Notes: generated by a model from the letters alone, not told the origin. 64,000 bases of DNA from Paenibacillus harenae DSM 16969 (GCF_000422465.1 NZ_KE383842.1:641845-705844); one strand, 5' to 3'. Numbered from the stretch's first letter, positions 26,998 to 35,513 are shown. Translations and numbers: made by a program.

Positions 26998-28955
26998 TCG
27001 GCAACGGAAAAATGCTGCTGAATTTAGACCGGCATTGTTACATTCGCGATATTTATTACCCCTTTGTGGGACAGCTCAATCATGTCGGCGGACAATATTG
27101 CCGCATAGGCGTATGGGTTGAAGGAACTTTCACCTGGCTGGATGAGCCGGAGTGGCGGTTTGAACTGGATTATATCGAGGATTCTCTCGTTACCAACATT
27201 ACGGCAAAGCATGAACGGCTGGATATCGAGCTTTATATGAACGACGGGATCCATCAGCGGGAATGCATCTACATTAAGAGAGTCGTCGTTCGTAATAAAA
27301 GCAGCCAAACGAAAGAAGTTCGATTATTCTTACACCAGGATTTGATGATAGACGGCTCCGAAGTCGGCGATACGGCCGTCTATTACCCGGAGAATCATAC
27401 GCTCTATCATTACAAAAGAAACAATTACTTTATGTTTAACGGCTTCTCCGATGAAGGGGGCATCATGCAATATTCGACGGGCATCAAGCGGTTTCAGTCG
27501 GCGGAAGGCACATGGCGCGATGCGGAGGACGGCGTGCTAATGGGCAACTCGATCGCCCAAGGCTCCGTTGACAGTACGATCAGCTTCCGGACCGTTGTAC
27601 CGGCGGGAAGCGAGAAATCGATCTATTACTGGATGTCGATCGGACAGAACCTGGAGGAAGTGAAGGAGCTTAATCAGTATGTGAGCGAGAACCATCCGGA
27701 GAAGCTGCTCAGCCGTATCGTCATCTATTGGAAACATTGGCTGCGGCGGGCAGAGAAGGACTTGGGCGACCTGCCGCCTGATGTCGTCCGGATGTTCAAG
27801 CAAAGTCTTCTGCTTGTAAGGACGCAGGTAGATGAGCGCGGAGCGATTTTGGCGGCTAACGATACGGATATTTTGCAGTATAATCGCGATCACTACAGCT
27901 ATATGTGGCCTCGGGACGGCGCGCTTATTGCCGATGCGATGTCGATGGCCGGCTACCAAAGCGTTATCGCGCCCTTCTTCCAATTTTGCGCGCAAGCATT
28001 ATCGCCGGAGGGATATTTGTACCATAAGTACAACCCGGACGGAACGGTCGGATCGAGCTGGCATCCTTACATCGTGCAGGGCAGCAGAAGGCTGCCCATT
28101 CAAGAGGATGAGACCGCGCTCGTGCTCTTCGCGCTTTGGAAGGACTATTCCCGCAACCAGGTAATTGAGCTGCCTCAGTCGTTATACAGCAACCTCATCC
28201 GAAAGGCCGCTACGTTCCTGAGCTCATACATGGAGCATTCGCTTTCCCTTCCGAAGCCGAGCTACGATCTGTGGGAGGAACGTTACGGCATATGGACCTA
28301 TACGGCTGCTTCCGTCTATGGCGGCTTAATGGCGGCGTCGTTCTTCACCGATCTGTTCGGCGATTACGAACGAAGCGATCATTACAAGAATACGGCTGAA
28401 GCGATTAAGCACGGCATCATCACGAATCTATGGGACGAGGAAACCGGGCGTTTCGCGCGGGGGCTCATCCAGAAGGATAACCGCTGGGTGAAAGATATGA
28501 CGCTTGAAAGCAGCTTGTTCGGCGTATTGGAGTTCGGCGTGCTTCCGGTCGATGATTATCGGGTTGTGAAAACGATGGAAGCGATTAAGGAAGGTCTGCG
28601 AATCAAGACGAATATCGGCGGCATTGCCCGCTATACGAACGATTATTACTTCCAGCAATCGGGCGAAATCGATAAGGTGCCGGGCAACCCCTGGATCATA
28701 TGTACCTTATGGGTGGCTAACTTCGAGATCGACTCGGCGTCGACGCTTGAGGAGCTGGAAGGGCCGAGGCGTACGCTGCAGTGGGTATCCGATCAAGCGC
28801 TGGAGAGCGGATTATTGCCGGAGCAGCTAAACCCTTATGACGGCTCTCCGTTATCGGTCGCGCCTCTAACCTGGTCGCATGCGACGGTCGTTCACAGCGT
28901 GAGCAAGTATGCGGAAAAATATAAGAAACTGCGTGAGCTGCGAGATGAATACTAA
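26979..28955 (+). CDS. GH15 family glycoside hydrolase (glucoamylase-like)
   Basis: About 658 residues: an N-terminal beta-sandwich (to about residue 270) followed by an (alpha/alpha)6 barrel with YSYMWPRDGALIADAM, the candidate catalytic acid in SYDLWEERYGIWTYTAA, and a late PGNPWIICTLWVAN. This is the bacterial/archaeal GH15 layout of glucoamylases and trehalases. No signal peptide, so it acts in the cytoplasm, presumably releasing glucose from glycogen or maltodextrins. The start is ATG 26979 after AAGGAGAAGGAG, inside glgA. It takes the position that glycogen phosphorylase glgP holds in the B. subtilis glg operon. Confidence 0.88.
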   Translation: MARHLVIGNGKMLLNLDRHCYIRDIYYPFVGQLNHVGGQYCRIGVWVEGTFTWLDEPEWRFELDYIEDSLVTNITAKHERLDIELYMNDGIHQRECIYIKRVVVRNKSSQTKEVRLFLHQDLMIDGSEVGDTAVYYPENHTLYHYKRNNYFMFNGFSDEGGIMQYSTGIKRFQSAEGTWRDAEDGVLMGNSIAQGSVDSTISFRTVVPAGSEKSIYYWMSIGQNLEEVKELNQYVSENHPEKLLSRIVIYWKHWLRRAEKDLGDLPPDVVRMFKQSLLLVRTQVDERGAILAANDTDILQYNRDHYSYMWPRDGALIADAMSMAGYQSVIAPFFQFCAQALSPEGYLYHKYNPDGTVGSSWHPYIVQGSRRLPIQEDETALVLFALWKDYSRNQVIELPQSLYSNLIRKAATFLSSYMEHSLSLPKPSYDLWEERYGIWTYTAASVYGGLMAASFFTDLFGDYERSDHYKNTAEAIKHGIITNLWDEETGRFARGLIQKDNRWVKDMTLESSLFGVLEFGVLPVDDYRVVKTMEAIKEGLRIKTNIGGIARYTNDYYFQQSGEIDKVPGNPWIICTLWVANFEIDSASTLEELEGPRRTLQWVSDQALESGLLPEQLNPYDGSPLSVAPLTWSHATVVHSVSKYAEKYKKLRELRDEY

Positions 28956-28973
28956 ATAGACCGCCAAGCGGTT

Positions 28974-29008
28974 AAGAAACCATATGCCGTGTGCATATGG
29001 TTTCTTTT
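28974..29008. terminator. Bidirectional terminator between glycogen operon and cyclase gene
   Basis: AAGAAACCATATGC pairs with GCATATGGTTTCTT (14 bases, five-base loop) followed by TTTT, and it has A residues on the other side. Confidence 0.9.
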
Positions 29009-29018
29009 ATAATGTGCG

Positions 29019-30890
29019 CTAAGCATTGCCGTATTTCTTCGCGATTGCGGACAGCGTCAGCAAAGGCCAAATGTAGTTATTGCTCGAATAATGAACATAT
29101 ACGCTTCCCGGGAGCCCAGCGCCGGTCGGATAGGTATAGGTCCAATCCCTTCGCTCCAGCGCCTGAAGCAGCGCCTCCGCTCCTCTCTTGATCTCAGGCG
29201 TCGGTTTGTCGTGCACGGCCGTCAACGCGTCTAATGCCCAAGCGGTTTGAGAGGGCGTGCTGGCATGCAAAGGAATATATCGCTTCACTTCATCGCTTAA
29301 GCAGGATTCTCCCCAGCCTCCGTCGTCATTTTGAATGTCCAGCAGCCAATTGACCGCTTTCTTGAGGGCGGGATGATCGTCAGCGACACCGACAGCCGAC
29401 AATCCTTGGACAGCAGCGCCCGTACCGTGAATGTAGGCAATGCCCCAACGACCGTACCAGCTTCCGTCTCTCTTCTGCTGCGAGAGCACCCATTTGACCG
29501 AATCGTCAATCCAATGTGATCCGATGCTCATTTCGAGCTCGCGGGCGAGAAAGGCCAGCATGCGGCTTGTTAAATCAACGGTTGACGGATCCGTAGAAAT
29601 ATCCTTGGAGCCTTCAAATGCAAAAAAACTGGCGGGAAGAGTATGGCCTTTCCTCTCGAAAGCAGGCCACCCCCCGTCATCGTTGCGCATCGCAAGGACC
29701 CAATTCAAGCCTCGCTGCCAGTGCTCGATGCCGTCAATTATATATGGGGTATAGGGCCGTACAGCCCGAAGGGCGGCTGCACTGTCATCGACATCGGGAT
29801 ACATGGTATTCCCATCGGAGAAGCCCCAGCCTCCGGCTTCCGTGCCAGGGCTCCGGAGCGCCCAGTCCCCCAGGCGGGTCTGCTGCTTCGAGAGTAAATA
29901 GGCTCCTGCCCGCTCCAAAGCGGCGTTAGACGAAGCCGCATCCGCTTCCCGAAGCGCGCAGGTTAACATGGCTGTGTCCCAGACCTCCGCAGACGCAACC
30001 TGTATATGCGCCGTATCCTTGCACATCAACGAACGAACGCCAAGAAGCAGCCTCGTCAAGACGGGGGATTCCGGCGAATAATCCAATGCGAGCAGGGCAA
30101 GGGCCATAAGCATCGTTGCGGTTGAATAAGTTAGCAGCGTTCCGTTCGGCTCCAATCGTTCGAGCAGGAACGCCTCCGCTTTCTCCTGTGCGGATGGAGA
30201 GTCCGGCGGGAGGAAGCTCGATAAAGGCAGAGTCGAAAGAAAACCGTTTAACGCGGATATCCAGGTGGAATCGTTAACGAAGCTTCGGGAGCTTCCAAGA
30301 AATAAATCGGACAAATCCGGCATGAATGGAGTCCGCCGGGCAAATTGTTTGTCGGCCATAATGAGAATCGGGATCAGATGGACGCGGGCGTGACCGGAGA
30401 GCGAGAACAAATCGAGGCCAATGCCGTGATCGGAGAAGAAGGCTTCTAACGGAATGCGCAGCAGGAGCGGCCATTCCGCCTGGCCGGTCGCGGATAATAT
30501 GACCTGGGTAAGCAGCGAACGCGCCTTAGACAAGCCGCCCCGTGAACGGATAAAATGTTTGGCCCGTTGAATATGCGGATCGGAAATAGGGTTGTAGCCT
30601 GCGCAGAGCAGCGCGTAACAGGCCTCCGCCGTTGCTTCCAGATTGCCGCCTTCTTCGTCGGGATATATTTTCCACGCGCCGTTCGCCAGCTGCCTGGAGG
30701 CGATCCGTGCTGCCAGCACTTGAATGAGCGTCTCGTCTGACCGACCGAGCACACGGAGCAAAATAATAAAATAGCTGTCTGTCATCGTGCCGGAGTCGAA
30801 GCACAATCGCCATGCTCCGTCGGGTGATTGCCGGCGGAGCAGCTCCGCGGAAATTTCATTTATTTTCTCACGGATACGGTTCATATCCAT
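29019..30890 (-). CDS. sqhC: Squalene-hopene / sporulenol cyclase
   Basis: Class II terpene cyclase of about 623 residues. The catalytic DxDD motif appears as YPDVDDSAAALRA, and many QW-type repeats are visible (RQSPDGAW, RQLANGAWK, MRNDDGGWPAF, QQKRDGSWYGRWG, IQNDDGGWGES). The family makes hopene/diplopterol or, in B. subtilis, tetracyclic sporulenol-type C35 terpenes from squalene-like or tetraprenyl-curcumene substrates; which applies here cannot be read from sequence. The product acts in membranes and may toughen spores. The start is uncertain among ATG 30902, 30890 and 30884. No squalene synthase is in the window, but ispA lies at its far end. Confidence 0.88.
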   Translation of the reverse strand: MDMNRIREKINEISAELLRRQSPDGAWRLCFDSGTMTDSYFIILLRVLGRSDETLIQVLAARIASRQLANGAWKIYPDEEGGNLEATAEACYALLCAGYNPISDPHIQRAKHFIRSRGGLSKARSLLTQVILSATGQAEWPLLLRIPLEAFFSDHGIGLDLFSLSGHARVHLIPILIMADKQFARRTPFMPDLSDLFLGSSRSFVNDSTWISALNGFLSTLPLSSFLPPDSPSAQEKAEAFLLERLEPNGTLLTYSTATMLMALALLALDYSPESPVLTRLLLGVRSLMCKDTAHIQVASAEVWDTAMLTCALREADAASSNAALERAGAYLLSKQQTRLGDWALRSPGTEAGGWGFSDGNTMYPDVDDSAAALRAVRPYTPYIIDGIEHWQRGLNWVLAMRNDDGGWPAFERKGHTLPASFFAFEGSKDISTDPSTVDLTSRMLAFLARELEMSIGSHWIDDSVKWVLSQQKRDGSWYGRWGIAYIHGTGAAVQGLSAVGVADDHPALKKAVNWLLDIQNDDGGWGESCLSDEVKRYIPLHASTPSQTAWALDALTAVHDKPTPEIKRGAEALLQALERRDWTYTYPTGAGLPGSVYVHYSSNNYIWPLLTLSAIAKKYGNA

Positions 30891-31081
30891 TGCCCGCTTC
30901 ATCCTTTGCTATCGTAGTTGCTTCATGTATATGCGGCATTCGCGGTCCCTACATCTCATTTATAAGCAAAAATAATGAAATGGATAGGGGAATTGAATTT
31001 CCCATTCCTACACTTCATCCGTATAGTAGGAGAATGAAAACATCATGATAAAGCGGATAGGTAAGAGTGAGGGTGAGGTAA

Positions 31082-32113
31082 ATGGGGCATCAAGTTGCAC
31101 TGACCGGCCATTCTAAAGGAGGCTGGGGATTTGCGCAAGGAATAGCGGTCACGCTCCTTCTCGCGATCGGATCCAAATATATCGCGATGCTCCCGTATCT
31201 GGACATCATGGGGCAACTGGTGATCGCTATTCTGCTCGGCACGGCTGTCCGGGCATGGCTCGGGGTTCCGAAACGAATCGAGGGAGGGATCGCATTCTCG
31301 GGCAGGAAGCTCCTCCGGTTCGGCATTATTTTACTTGGCCTGCGCCTTGATCTGACCGATATTGTTCAGGCCGGCCCAAATGTTTTTTCTATCGCGGTTA
31401 TCCATATTGTCTTCACGTTCTTTCTCGTATACAATCTGGCCAAATGGCTCGGAATCGACAAGAAGCTGGGCATGTTAACGGCCTGCGGAACGGCCATATG
31501 CGGCGCCGCGGCTGTAGTCGCTATTGCTCCGCTAATGAAAGCAAAGGAACATGAAACGGCAATCAGCGCGGCGACCGTTGCTTTTCTAGGCACCGTGTTT
31601 ACGCTTATTTATATTATTTTGTACCCGGTTCTCGGATTAAGCGATGCCGGCTACGGCATTTTCTCAGGGGCAACGCTCCATGAGATCGCGCATGTCGTTG
31701 CGGCGGCCGCCCCTGGAGGTCGAGAAGCGGTTGAGCTTGCTGTCATTGTCAAAATGTCGCGCGTAGCGCTGCTTGTCCCGGCCGCCTTACTCATCGGGCT
31801 GTGGCATAGACGCTCGGAAGCGGAGAAGGGGCGAATCAGCTGGAAGTCGCTTCCGATCCCGTGGTTCATCGTCGGCTTTTTGGCTATGAGCGGCGTGCAT
31901 ACGCTGGGCATCGTGCCTGCAGAGGCGACGGAGCTCCTGATTCTCGCCGCATACTTCCTTATCGCGATGGCGATGGCGGGTCTGGGTTTAAGCGTTGATC
32001 TTGTCCTATTCGGAAGACTAGGCAAAAAAACATTTGCTGCGGGGCTTATTGGCTCGGCAGCGCTAACGGGGCTGGGCCTGCTGCTCGTGCACGGCTTTGG
32101 CTTAGCCGGATAG
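31082..32113 (+). CDS. YeiH family transporter (UPF0324), putative sulfate exporter type
   Basis: 343 residues with about ten hydrophobic segments. Family signatures are LGTAVRAWLG, FSGRKLLRFGIILLGLRLDL, LTACGTAICGAAAVVAIAPLMKAKEHE and GATLHEIAHVVAAA. The family is annotated as putative sulfate exporters (YeiH), a name based mainly on cysteine/sulfur gene neighbourhoods, so the substrate is inferred. GAGGGTGAGGTAA precedes ATG 31082. It is monocistronic and ends at a terminator. Confidence 0.85.
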   Translation: MGHQVALTGHSKGGWGFAQGIAVTLLLAIGSKYIAMLPYLDIMGQLVIAILLGTAVRAWLGVPKRIEGGIAFSGRKLLRFGIILLGLRLDLTDIVQAGPNVFSIAVIHIVFTFFLVYNLAKWLGIDKKLGMLTACGTAICGAAAVVAIAPLMKAKEHETAISAATVAFLGTVFTLIYIILYPVLGLSDAGYGIFSGATLHEIAHVVAAAAPGGREAVELAVIVKMSRVALLVPAALLIGLWHRRSEAEKGRISWKSLPIPWFIVGFLAMSGVHTLGIVPAEATELLILAAYFLIAMAMAGLGLSVDLVLFGRLGKKTFAAGLIGSAALTGLGLLLVHGFGLAG

Positions 32114-32122
32114 ACCGGCACG

Positions 32123-32162
32123 GCAAATACCGCATCGGTCGGGGACCCATGCGGTATTTTGC
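32123..32162. terminator. Terminator after the YeiH transporter
   Basis: AAATACCGCA at 32125-32134 pairs with TGCGGTATTT starting at 32150, followed by T residues; the GC on either side extends the stem. Confidence 0.75.
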
Positions 32163-32193
32163 ATAAAAACTATAAGGACGTCCGTGCCGAGGC

Positions 32194-32313
32194 TTAAAAT
32201 ACGCCAGCGCGCAGAATGATTACGAGTAAGATAAAGAGGACGAGAATAACTCCCGTACTTGTCCAAAGACCGCCTCCGCAACCGGCGCCTGCGCCTGCTA
32301 CAGGGTATCCCAT
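32194..32313 (-). CDS. YjcZ family sporulation protein
   Basis: A 39-residue protein starting MGYPVAGAGAGCGGGLWT and continuing as one hydrophobic helix (TGVILVLFILLVIIL). This Gly-rich head plus single helix is the YjcZ family of small proteins linked to sporulation in Bacillales. GGGAGG lies eight bases before ATG 32313. A sigma-K type -10 (CATACCCTA) is found 53 bases upstream. It follows gerPE in the same direction at the position where gerPF might be expected. Confidence 0.85.
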   Translation of the reverse strand: MGYPVAGAGAGCGGGLWTSTGVILVLFILLVIILRAGVF

Positions 32314-32365
32314 GGTTCATACCTCCCGATGTTTGGTTGGAGCGTGTTTCTCAAGCTCACATCAT

Positions 32366-32374
32366 TAGGGTATG
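32366..32374 (-). promoter_or_regulatory. Candidate sigma-K -10 element before yjcZ
   Basis: On the minus strand this reads CATACCCTA, a full match to CATANNNTA. No AC-type -35 was found at 16-17 bases. It would give a mother-cell late promoter separate from the gerP transcript. Confidence 0.45.
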
Positions 32375-32490
32375 CCGGAATTGACGAGCCGAATTGGACG
32401 ATTGTACCGGAGCAAACACATTTATGCGGATGCCTGGCGGAAACGCCTTATTGTTGCGGACCGCGAGCGCCTTGCCTTCCGAATGTCCCG

Positions 32491-32928
32491 TTAACAGCTG
32501 ACGATCGGAGGGAGGGGACGGGGGCGCGGGTATTGCCTGATATGCTTAATACGCGAATCGGCGGTCAAATTCATGCCGTTGCCGGCCAGGATGCTCGACG
32601 AAGAACCGGCGGCAATAATGTGTATGCAGCCGACATTGATGTGTGGCGATCGATTCGAGCGCTCGAGCGCGAGGACCTGTCCGCTGTCGTAATCTGGATC
32701 GATCAGCTTCGGCATGTCGCGATAGAACACCGTATAGGACTCGAAGAAGACGTCGCCGGCCGTCGTATGATCCTCTTTCCGCTGCAGCGCCAACGCCCGC
32801 AGTCTGGCATTCGTCTCGCCCCTGTCACCGAACTGGACGACGGCAGACGAGGCGGCGCTTATAATGCATACCGATCCGATATTCGCCGTCCTGATCGGGT
32901 AAAGGTTCCCCTGCGCTGCGTCATCCAT
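32491..32928 (-). CDS. gerPE: Spore germination protein GerPE
   Basis: 145 residues. The family pattern is clear: N-terminal NIGSVCIISAASSAVVQFGD, then LALQRKED, FYRDMPKLI, and the C-terminal NVGCIHIIAAGSSSSILAGNG with ESRIKHIRQ-like DSRIKHIRQYPRP. GerP proteins sit in the spore coat and let germinants reach inner receptors. It starts inside gerPD (8-base overlap) and is the last gerP gene seen. The 177 bases beyond it hold no gerPF. Confidence 0.9.
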   Translation of the reverse strand: MDDAAQGNLYPIRTANIGSVCIISAASSAVVQFGDRGETNARLRALALQRKEDHTTAGDVFFESYTVFYRDMPKLIDPDYDSGQVLALERSNRSPHINVGCIHIIAAGSSSSILAGNGMNLTADSRIKHIRQYPRPRPLPPIVSC

Positions 32929-33178
32929 TGATTTCTTCGAAGGTCGTATCTCCGACCTCGGTCTCTACTAAGGATTCGCCCGTCATTTCACTTGCGCTGC
33001 CGGGCTGCGGGAAAGGGGCCATCGGACCGACGATTACCGATTCGGGCGGCGTATCGAACATGGAATATAAGGACACGTTGTCAGTATCTCCGATCTGCAG
33101 CATGGACGCGCTGGATACGCCGAGAATTTCGATATGTCCAACGCTTAAGACGTGGTTGACCACTTTAAAATACACCAT
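32921..33178 (-). CDS. gerPD: Spore germination protein GerPD
   Basis: 85 residues. The first 60 match GerPD: VVNHVLSVGHIEILGVSSASMLQIGD followed by LYSMFDTPPESVIVGPMAP. An extra acidic C-terminal tail of about 25 residues (ETEVGDTTFEEING) makes it longer than the Bacillus protein. Its ATG follows the gerPC stop with no gap (TAAATG). Confidence 0.9.
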   Translation of the reverse strand: MVYFKVVNHVLSVGHIEILGVSSASMLQIGDTDNVSLYSMFDTPPESVIVGPMAPFPQPGSASEMTGESLVETEVGDTTFEEING

Positions 33179-33847
33179 TTATGTCATTCCTCCCGAAGGC
33201 GCCGAGCCGTTCTGCAGCTGCCTCATATACGCGAGCAGGGCGGCGTCGGCATCTCTTTTTGTTTTGGCAAGAACTCTCGATATAATCGCGTTGTCGTCAA
33301 CGGCGGCCGACTGCTCCTCTGCTCCGCGTTCCCCTTCTCTCAAATAATATTGAATGCGGGTCGGTACCTGCTTCCGGACATCCTCGATCACGATTCGGCG
33401 GTGGTAGGGATCCAGCGGAATGCAAAGCTCGTTCTCGTACATGATCAGCTTCTGCTGCGCTTCCGTATCCAGGTAACGGTTCATTTCGTTGAAAATATCC
33501 GTGTACGGCCCCGATTGTGGCGGAATAGACGGTCCGGCGGACGGGAACACCTCGGGCTGGTTAACGGCTAACTGCTCAATGCTGCCGGGAAACGAATCGT
33601 TGCCGGAGCCGGGGGCTGTCATGCCGATATTAAGCGTTCCGTCCAGCTGCTCTACTTTTAATTGATCAAAATGGTATTCAATGCTCTCGATATTATATGC
33701 AGGACGGGCTTCGAGCTGCTTCAGCTGTTCGCATAACGCAGCGACCTGCGCTTCCAGCCTGTCGATCTGCTCTTGCTGCGACTTCAGCTTCTGCTGCACG
33801 TCAAGCGACCAGATTTGCCAAGGCGAGAGCTGGTTGTGCTGTTGCAT
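33179..33847 (-). CDS. gerPC: Spore germination protein GerPC
   Basis: 222 residues. The N-terminal coiled coil (QQKLKSQQEQIDRLEAQVAALCEQ) is typical of GerPC, followed by the IESIEYHFDQLKVEQLDGTLNIG beta segment shared by the family. A central linker rich in Pro/Ser precedes the C-terminal helical part (VIEDVRKQVPTRIQYY). It sits in the expected position between gerPB and gerPD. Confidence 0.9.
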   Translation of the reverse strand: MQQHNQLSPWQIWSLDVQQKLKSQQEQIDRLEAQVAALCEQLKQLEARPAYNIESIEYHFDQLKVEQLDGTLNIGMTAPGSGNDSFPGSIEQLAVNQPEVFPSAGPSIPPQSGPYTDIFNEMNRYLDTEAQQKLIMYENELCIPLDPYHRRIVIEDVRKQVPTRIQYYLREGERGAEEQSAAVDDNAIISRVLAKTKRDADAALLAYMRQLQNGSAPSGGMT

Positions 33848-33893
33848 GCGGATCTGCCTCCTTCGGCACTATTATGGCTTGGTTTCGCGTTTA

Positions 33894-34097
33894 TCAGGTA
33901 GGATTCGGCAGCGGCACGAAGGAAAGCGGGCTATCCGCGCCGAGCTCTGGAGCGGGGCCCGTGAACCCGCCTGTATTATACAGCTGCGACAACGAACGGA
34001 TCGAGCCCGCGCTTCCGACCTGCAGGACAGAGCTGTTCGATACATTTTCTACGCGAAACTGGTGAATCGTAATATTCTGATGAATCGTCCAGCTCAT
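33894..34097 (-). CDS. gerPB: Spore germination protein GerPB
   Basis: 67 residues matching GerPB: INQ-like IHQNITIHQFRVENVSNSSVLQVGSAGSI then LSQLYNTGGFTGPAPE. The start overlaps the stop of gerPA by four bases, so they are coupled. A 46-base gap separates it from gerPC. Confidence 0.9.
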   Translation of the reverse strand: MSWTIHQNITIHQFRVENVSNSSVLQVGSAGSIRSLSQLYNTGGFTGPAPELGADSPLSFVPLPNPT

Positions 34098-34333
34098 ATC
34101 AAATTGACTCCAGTGCCGATCTCATTCGCCGTATTATCCTGCAAATCCGGATCGAGGGTGTTCGTTGCGCTGACAGCAGTATTCGAGTTCGCTAGGCTGC
34201 CGGTCAAGAATGAGCCTGATCCTGCGTAAGTCTTGGAATTACTGGATGGCGACAATTGGACGGCATCGCCGAACTGAACTATGGAGCTGGAGCCAACACT
34301 AACGATTTTGACGAAGCCGACAACAGCTGGCAT
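34094..34333 (-). CDS. gerPA: Spore germination protein GerPA (GerPA/GerPF type)
   Basis: 79 residues, beginning MPAVVGFVKIVSVGSSSIVQFGD, then KTYAGSGSFLTG and VSATNTLDPD. GerPA and GerPF are paralogues with these motifs; the name GerPA rests on its first position in the cluster. ATG 34333 follows GGGTGATG. A sigma-K type promoter lies about 40 bases upstream, as expected for the late mother-cell gerP operon. Confidence 0.88.
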   Translation of the reverse strand: MPAVVGFVKIVSVGSSSIVQFGDAVQLSPSSNSKTYAGSGSFLTGSLANSNTAVSATNTLDPDLQDNTANEIGTGVNLI

Positions 34334-34369
34334 GAGCATCACCCTTCTTCACAAAGCATGTTATAGCTA

Positions 34370-34397
34370 TAGCTTATGCGGCATTCGCCCAGAGGTT
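34370..34397 (-). promoter_or_regulatory. Candidate sigma-K promoter of the gerP operon
   Basis: On the minus strand, AACC (34397 to 34394) is followed 16 bases after its AC by CATAAGCTA (34378 to 34370), matching AC-N16-CATANNNTA. Position and direction fit gerPA. Confidence 0.6.
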
Positions 34398-34470
34398 ACT
34401 GCGGCCGATGTAGCCTGAACGGGTTCTGGAGCATATGTTGGTAGGAGTGCTGGAAGGCAGGTGTTTGCTT

Positions 34471-34893
34471 GTGGCATCCAAATGGGATGATCTGGAACGT
34501 TGGATGGAAAATCAGCAGCTACCAAAAGGCTTCGAAGTGCTGAGGGAGCCGGATTGGGTAGAGCGGTATGTTCGCAAAATGATGACCAAAGCGCTGCCGG
34601 AGGCTGCCGGCGCGATGATCGGAAGAGGCTCGGCCGCCTTTTCCGAAACCCGACATTTTATTCTCGTGAAAATAAATTTACCGGATGGCTTCGACCGGGA
34701 GCAGCTGCGTCTGTTCGTTCGCGAAGACCGGCTGAGGATTGAAGGCTTGCCCGGCGGCAAGCATGAGATCATTAAATTGCCGAAGCTCGTGAAACCGCGC
34801 GTCTGCAAGACGCTGCTTAAGGACAACGTGCTGCAGGTTAAACTCCAGAAGCGTCCGGCCAACCGTACTTATCATGAAGCGGTTATCCGCTGA
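34471..34893 (+). CDS. Hsp20/alpha-crystallin-like protein (possible spore protein)
   Basis: About 140 residues. The C-terminal 90 residues form an alpha-crystallin-like beta sandwich (RHFILVKINLPDGFDREQLRLFVREDRLRIEG, then KLPKLVKPRVCKTLLKDNVLQVKLQKR). The N-terminal part is short, acidic and aromatic. It resembles the CotM/CotP and YocM group of small heat-shock-like proteins. The start is likely GTG 34471 behind GGCAGGTG; TTG 34435 is the longer option. It is divergent from the gerP operon, which suggests but does not prove spore-stage expression. Confidence 0.65.
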   Translation: MASKWDDLERWMENQQLPKGFEVLREPDWVERYVRKMMTKALPEAAGAMIGRGSAAFSETRHFILVKINLPDGFDREQLRLFVREDRLRIEGLPGGKHEIIKLPKLVKPRVCKTLLKDNVLQVKLQKRPANRTYHEAVIR

Positions 34894-34976
34894 CCGCGGG
34901 AGCTGCTTCTTTTCGCAGGAGGGGGCTTGTCGATCGACATGCGCTCTTTTTGTCACGAAATCGACAGGGTTGACGC

Positions 34977-35005
34977 TGGATAATGACTGCGGTTTCCCTT
35001 ATAAT
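34977..35005 (+). promoter_or_regulatory. Candidate promoter for the two small membrane proteins
   Basis: TGGATA at 34977-34982 and a perfect TATAAT at 35000-35005 have a 17-base spacer, about 45 bases before the first start codon. Confidence 0.5.
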
Positions 35006-35049
35006 GTCTAATAAACGTATACATATTTGCATAAAAAGGAGTGTATGAA

Positions 35050-35250
35050 GTGTCGTTGGTCGATGTAAGCAGCGTATCTGCTTCGTTATTTATATTAGGT
35101 ATCGTCTTTTTATTGTTGATCTTCGGGTTGCTGAGCTTCGGGATCCTGCGCATGTTCCAGCAGAAATTTCGTACGGGCTGGCTGAGCTTTGCAGGTGCGG
35201 TTGTCAGCTTCGCCGGTTTCATGTTTATTTTAAATAAATGGTATTTATAG
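35050..35250 (+). CDS. Small membrane protein, unknown function
   Basis: About 66 residues with two hydrophobic segments (SLFILGIVFLLLIFGLLSFGIL and LSFAGAVVSFAGFMFIL) joined by a basic loop (RMFQQKFRTG). The start is GTG 35050, eight bases after AAAAGGAG; the frame could also open at GTG 35041, but that is inside the binding site. It pairs with the next small membrane gene in what looks like an operon. I recognise no family. Confidence 0.6.
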   Translation: MSLVDVSSVSASLFILGIVFLLLIFGLLSFGILRMFQQKFRTGWLSFAGAVVSFAGFMFILNKWYL

Positions 35251-35285
35251 CAGGATTGCAGTCGATTACGACCGGAGGAATGCGT

Positions 35286-35510
35286 TTGTTCTGGACAATC
35301 ATTTGGTTTATCGTTAATATGCTATTCGTCGCTTCCGCCATAACCTACTTATTCATGCACCGCTCTTATACGGAGGCGAAGAGGCAGATGGAAGATGCGC
35401 GGCATATTGCCCGTCTAAATCTGCGCCGCAAGCTTGTCGGAGCATTCAGTATCGTATGGTTTGCGGCCATGGTGACGAGCTTTATCATCAATATGCGATT
35501 AAACGGTTAA
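35286..35510 (+). CDS. Small membrane protein, unknown function
   Basis: About 74 residues: an N-terminal helix (FWTIIWFIVNMLFVASAITYLFM), a charged stretch (EAKRQMEDARHIARLNLRRK) and a second helix (FSIVWFAAMVTSFIIN). TTG 35286 lies seven bases after GGAGG at 35274-35278; the ATG at 35280 is too close to it. A terminator follows directly. Function unknown. Confidence 0.6.
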   Translation: MFWTIIWFIVNMLFVASAITYLFMHRSYTEAKRQMEDARHIARLNLRRKLVGAFSIVWFAAMVTSFIINMRLNG

Positions 35511-35513
35511 GAG

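Noticed and set aside
30990..31027. TTGAAT and TATAGT as promoter of the YeiH gene
   Set aside because: The spacing is 23 bases, too long for a sigma-A promoter.
32329..32490. Missing gerPF in the gap after gerPE
   Set aside because: All three minus-strand frames were read; none has the MPAIVG head, the AGSGSFNTG block or the ATNTLDPD block.
32329..32931. 200-residue plus-strand frame over gerPE/gerPD
   Set aside because: The minus-strand gerP genes match their family from end to end; the plus frame has no motif.
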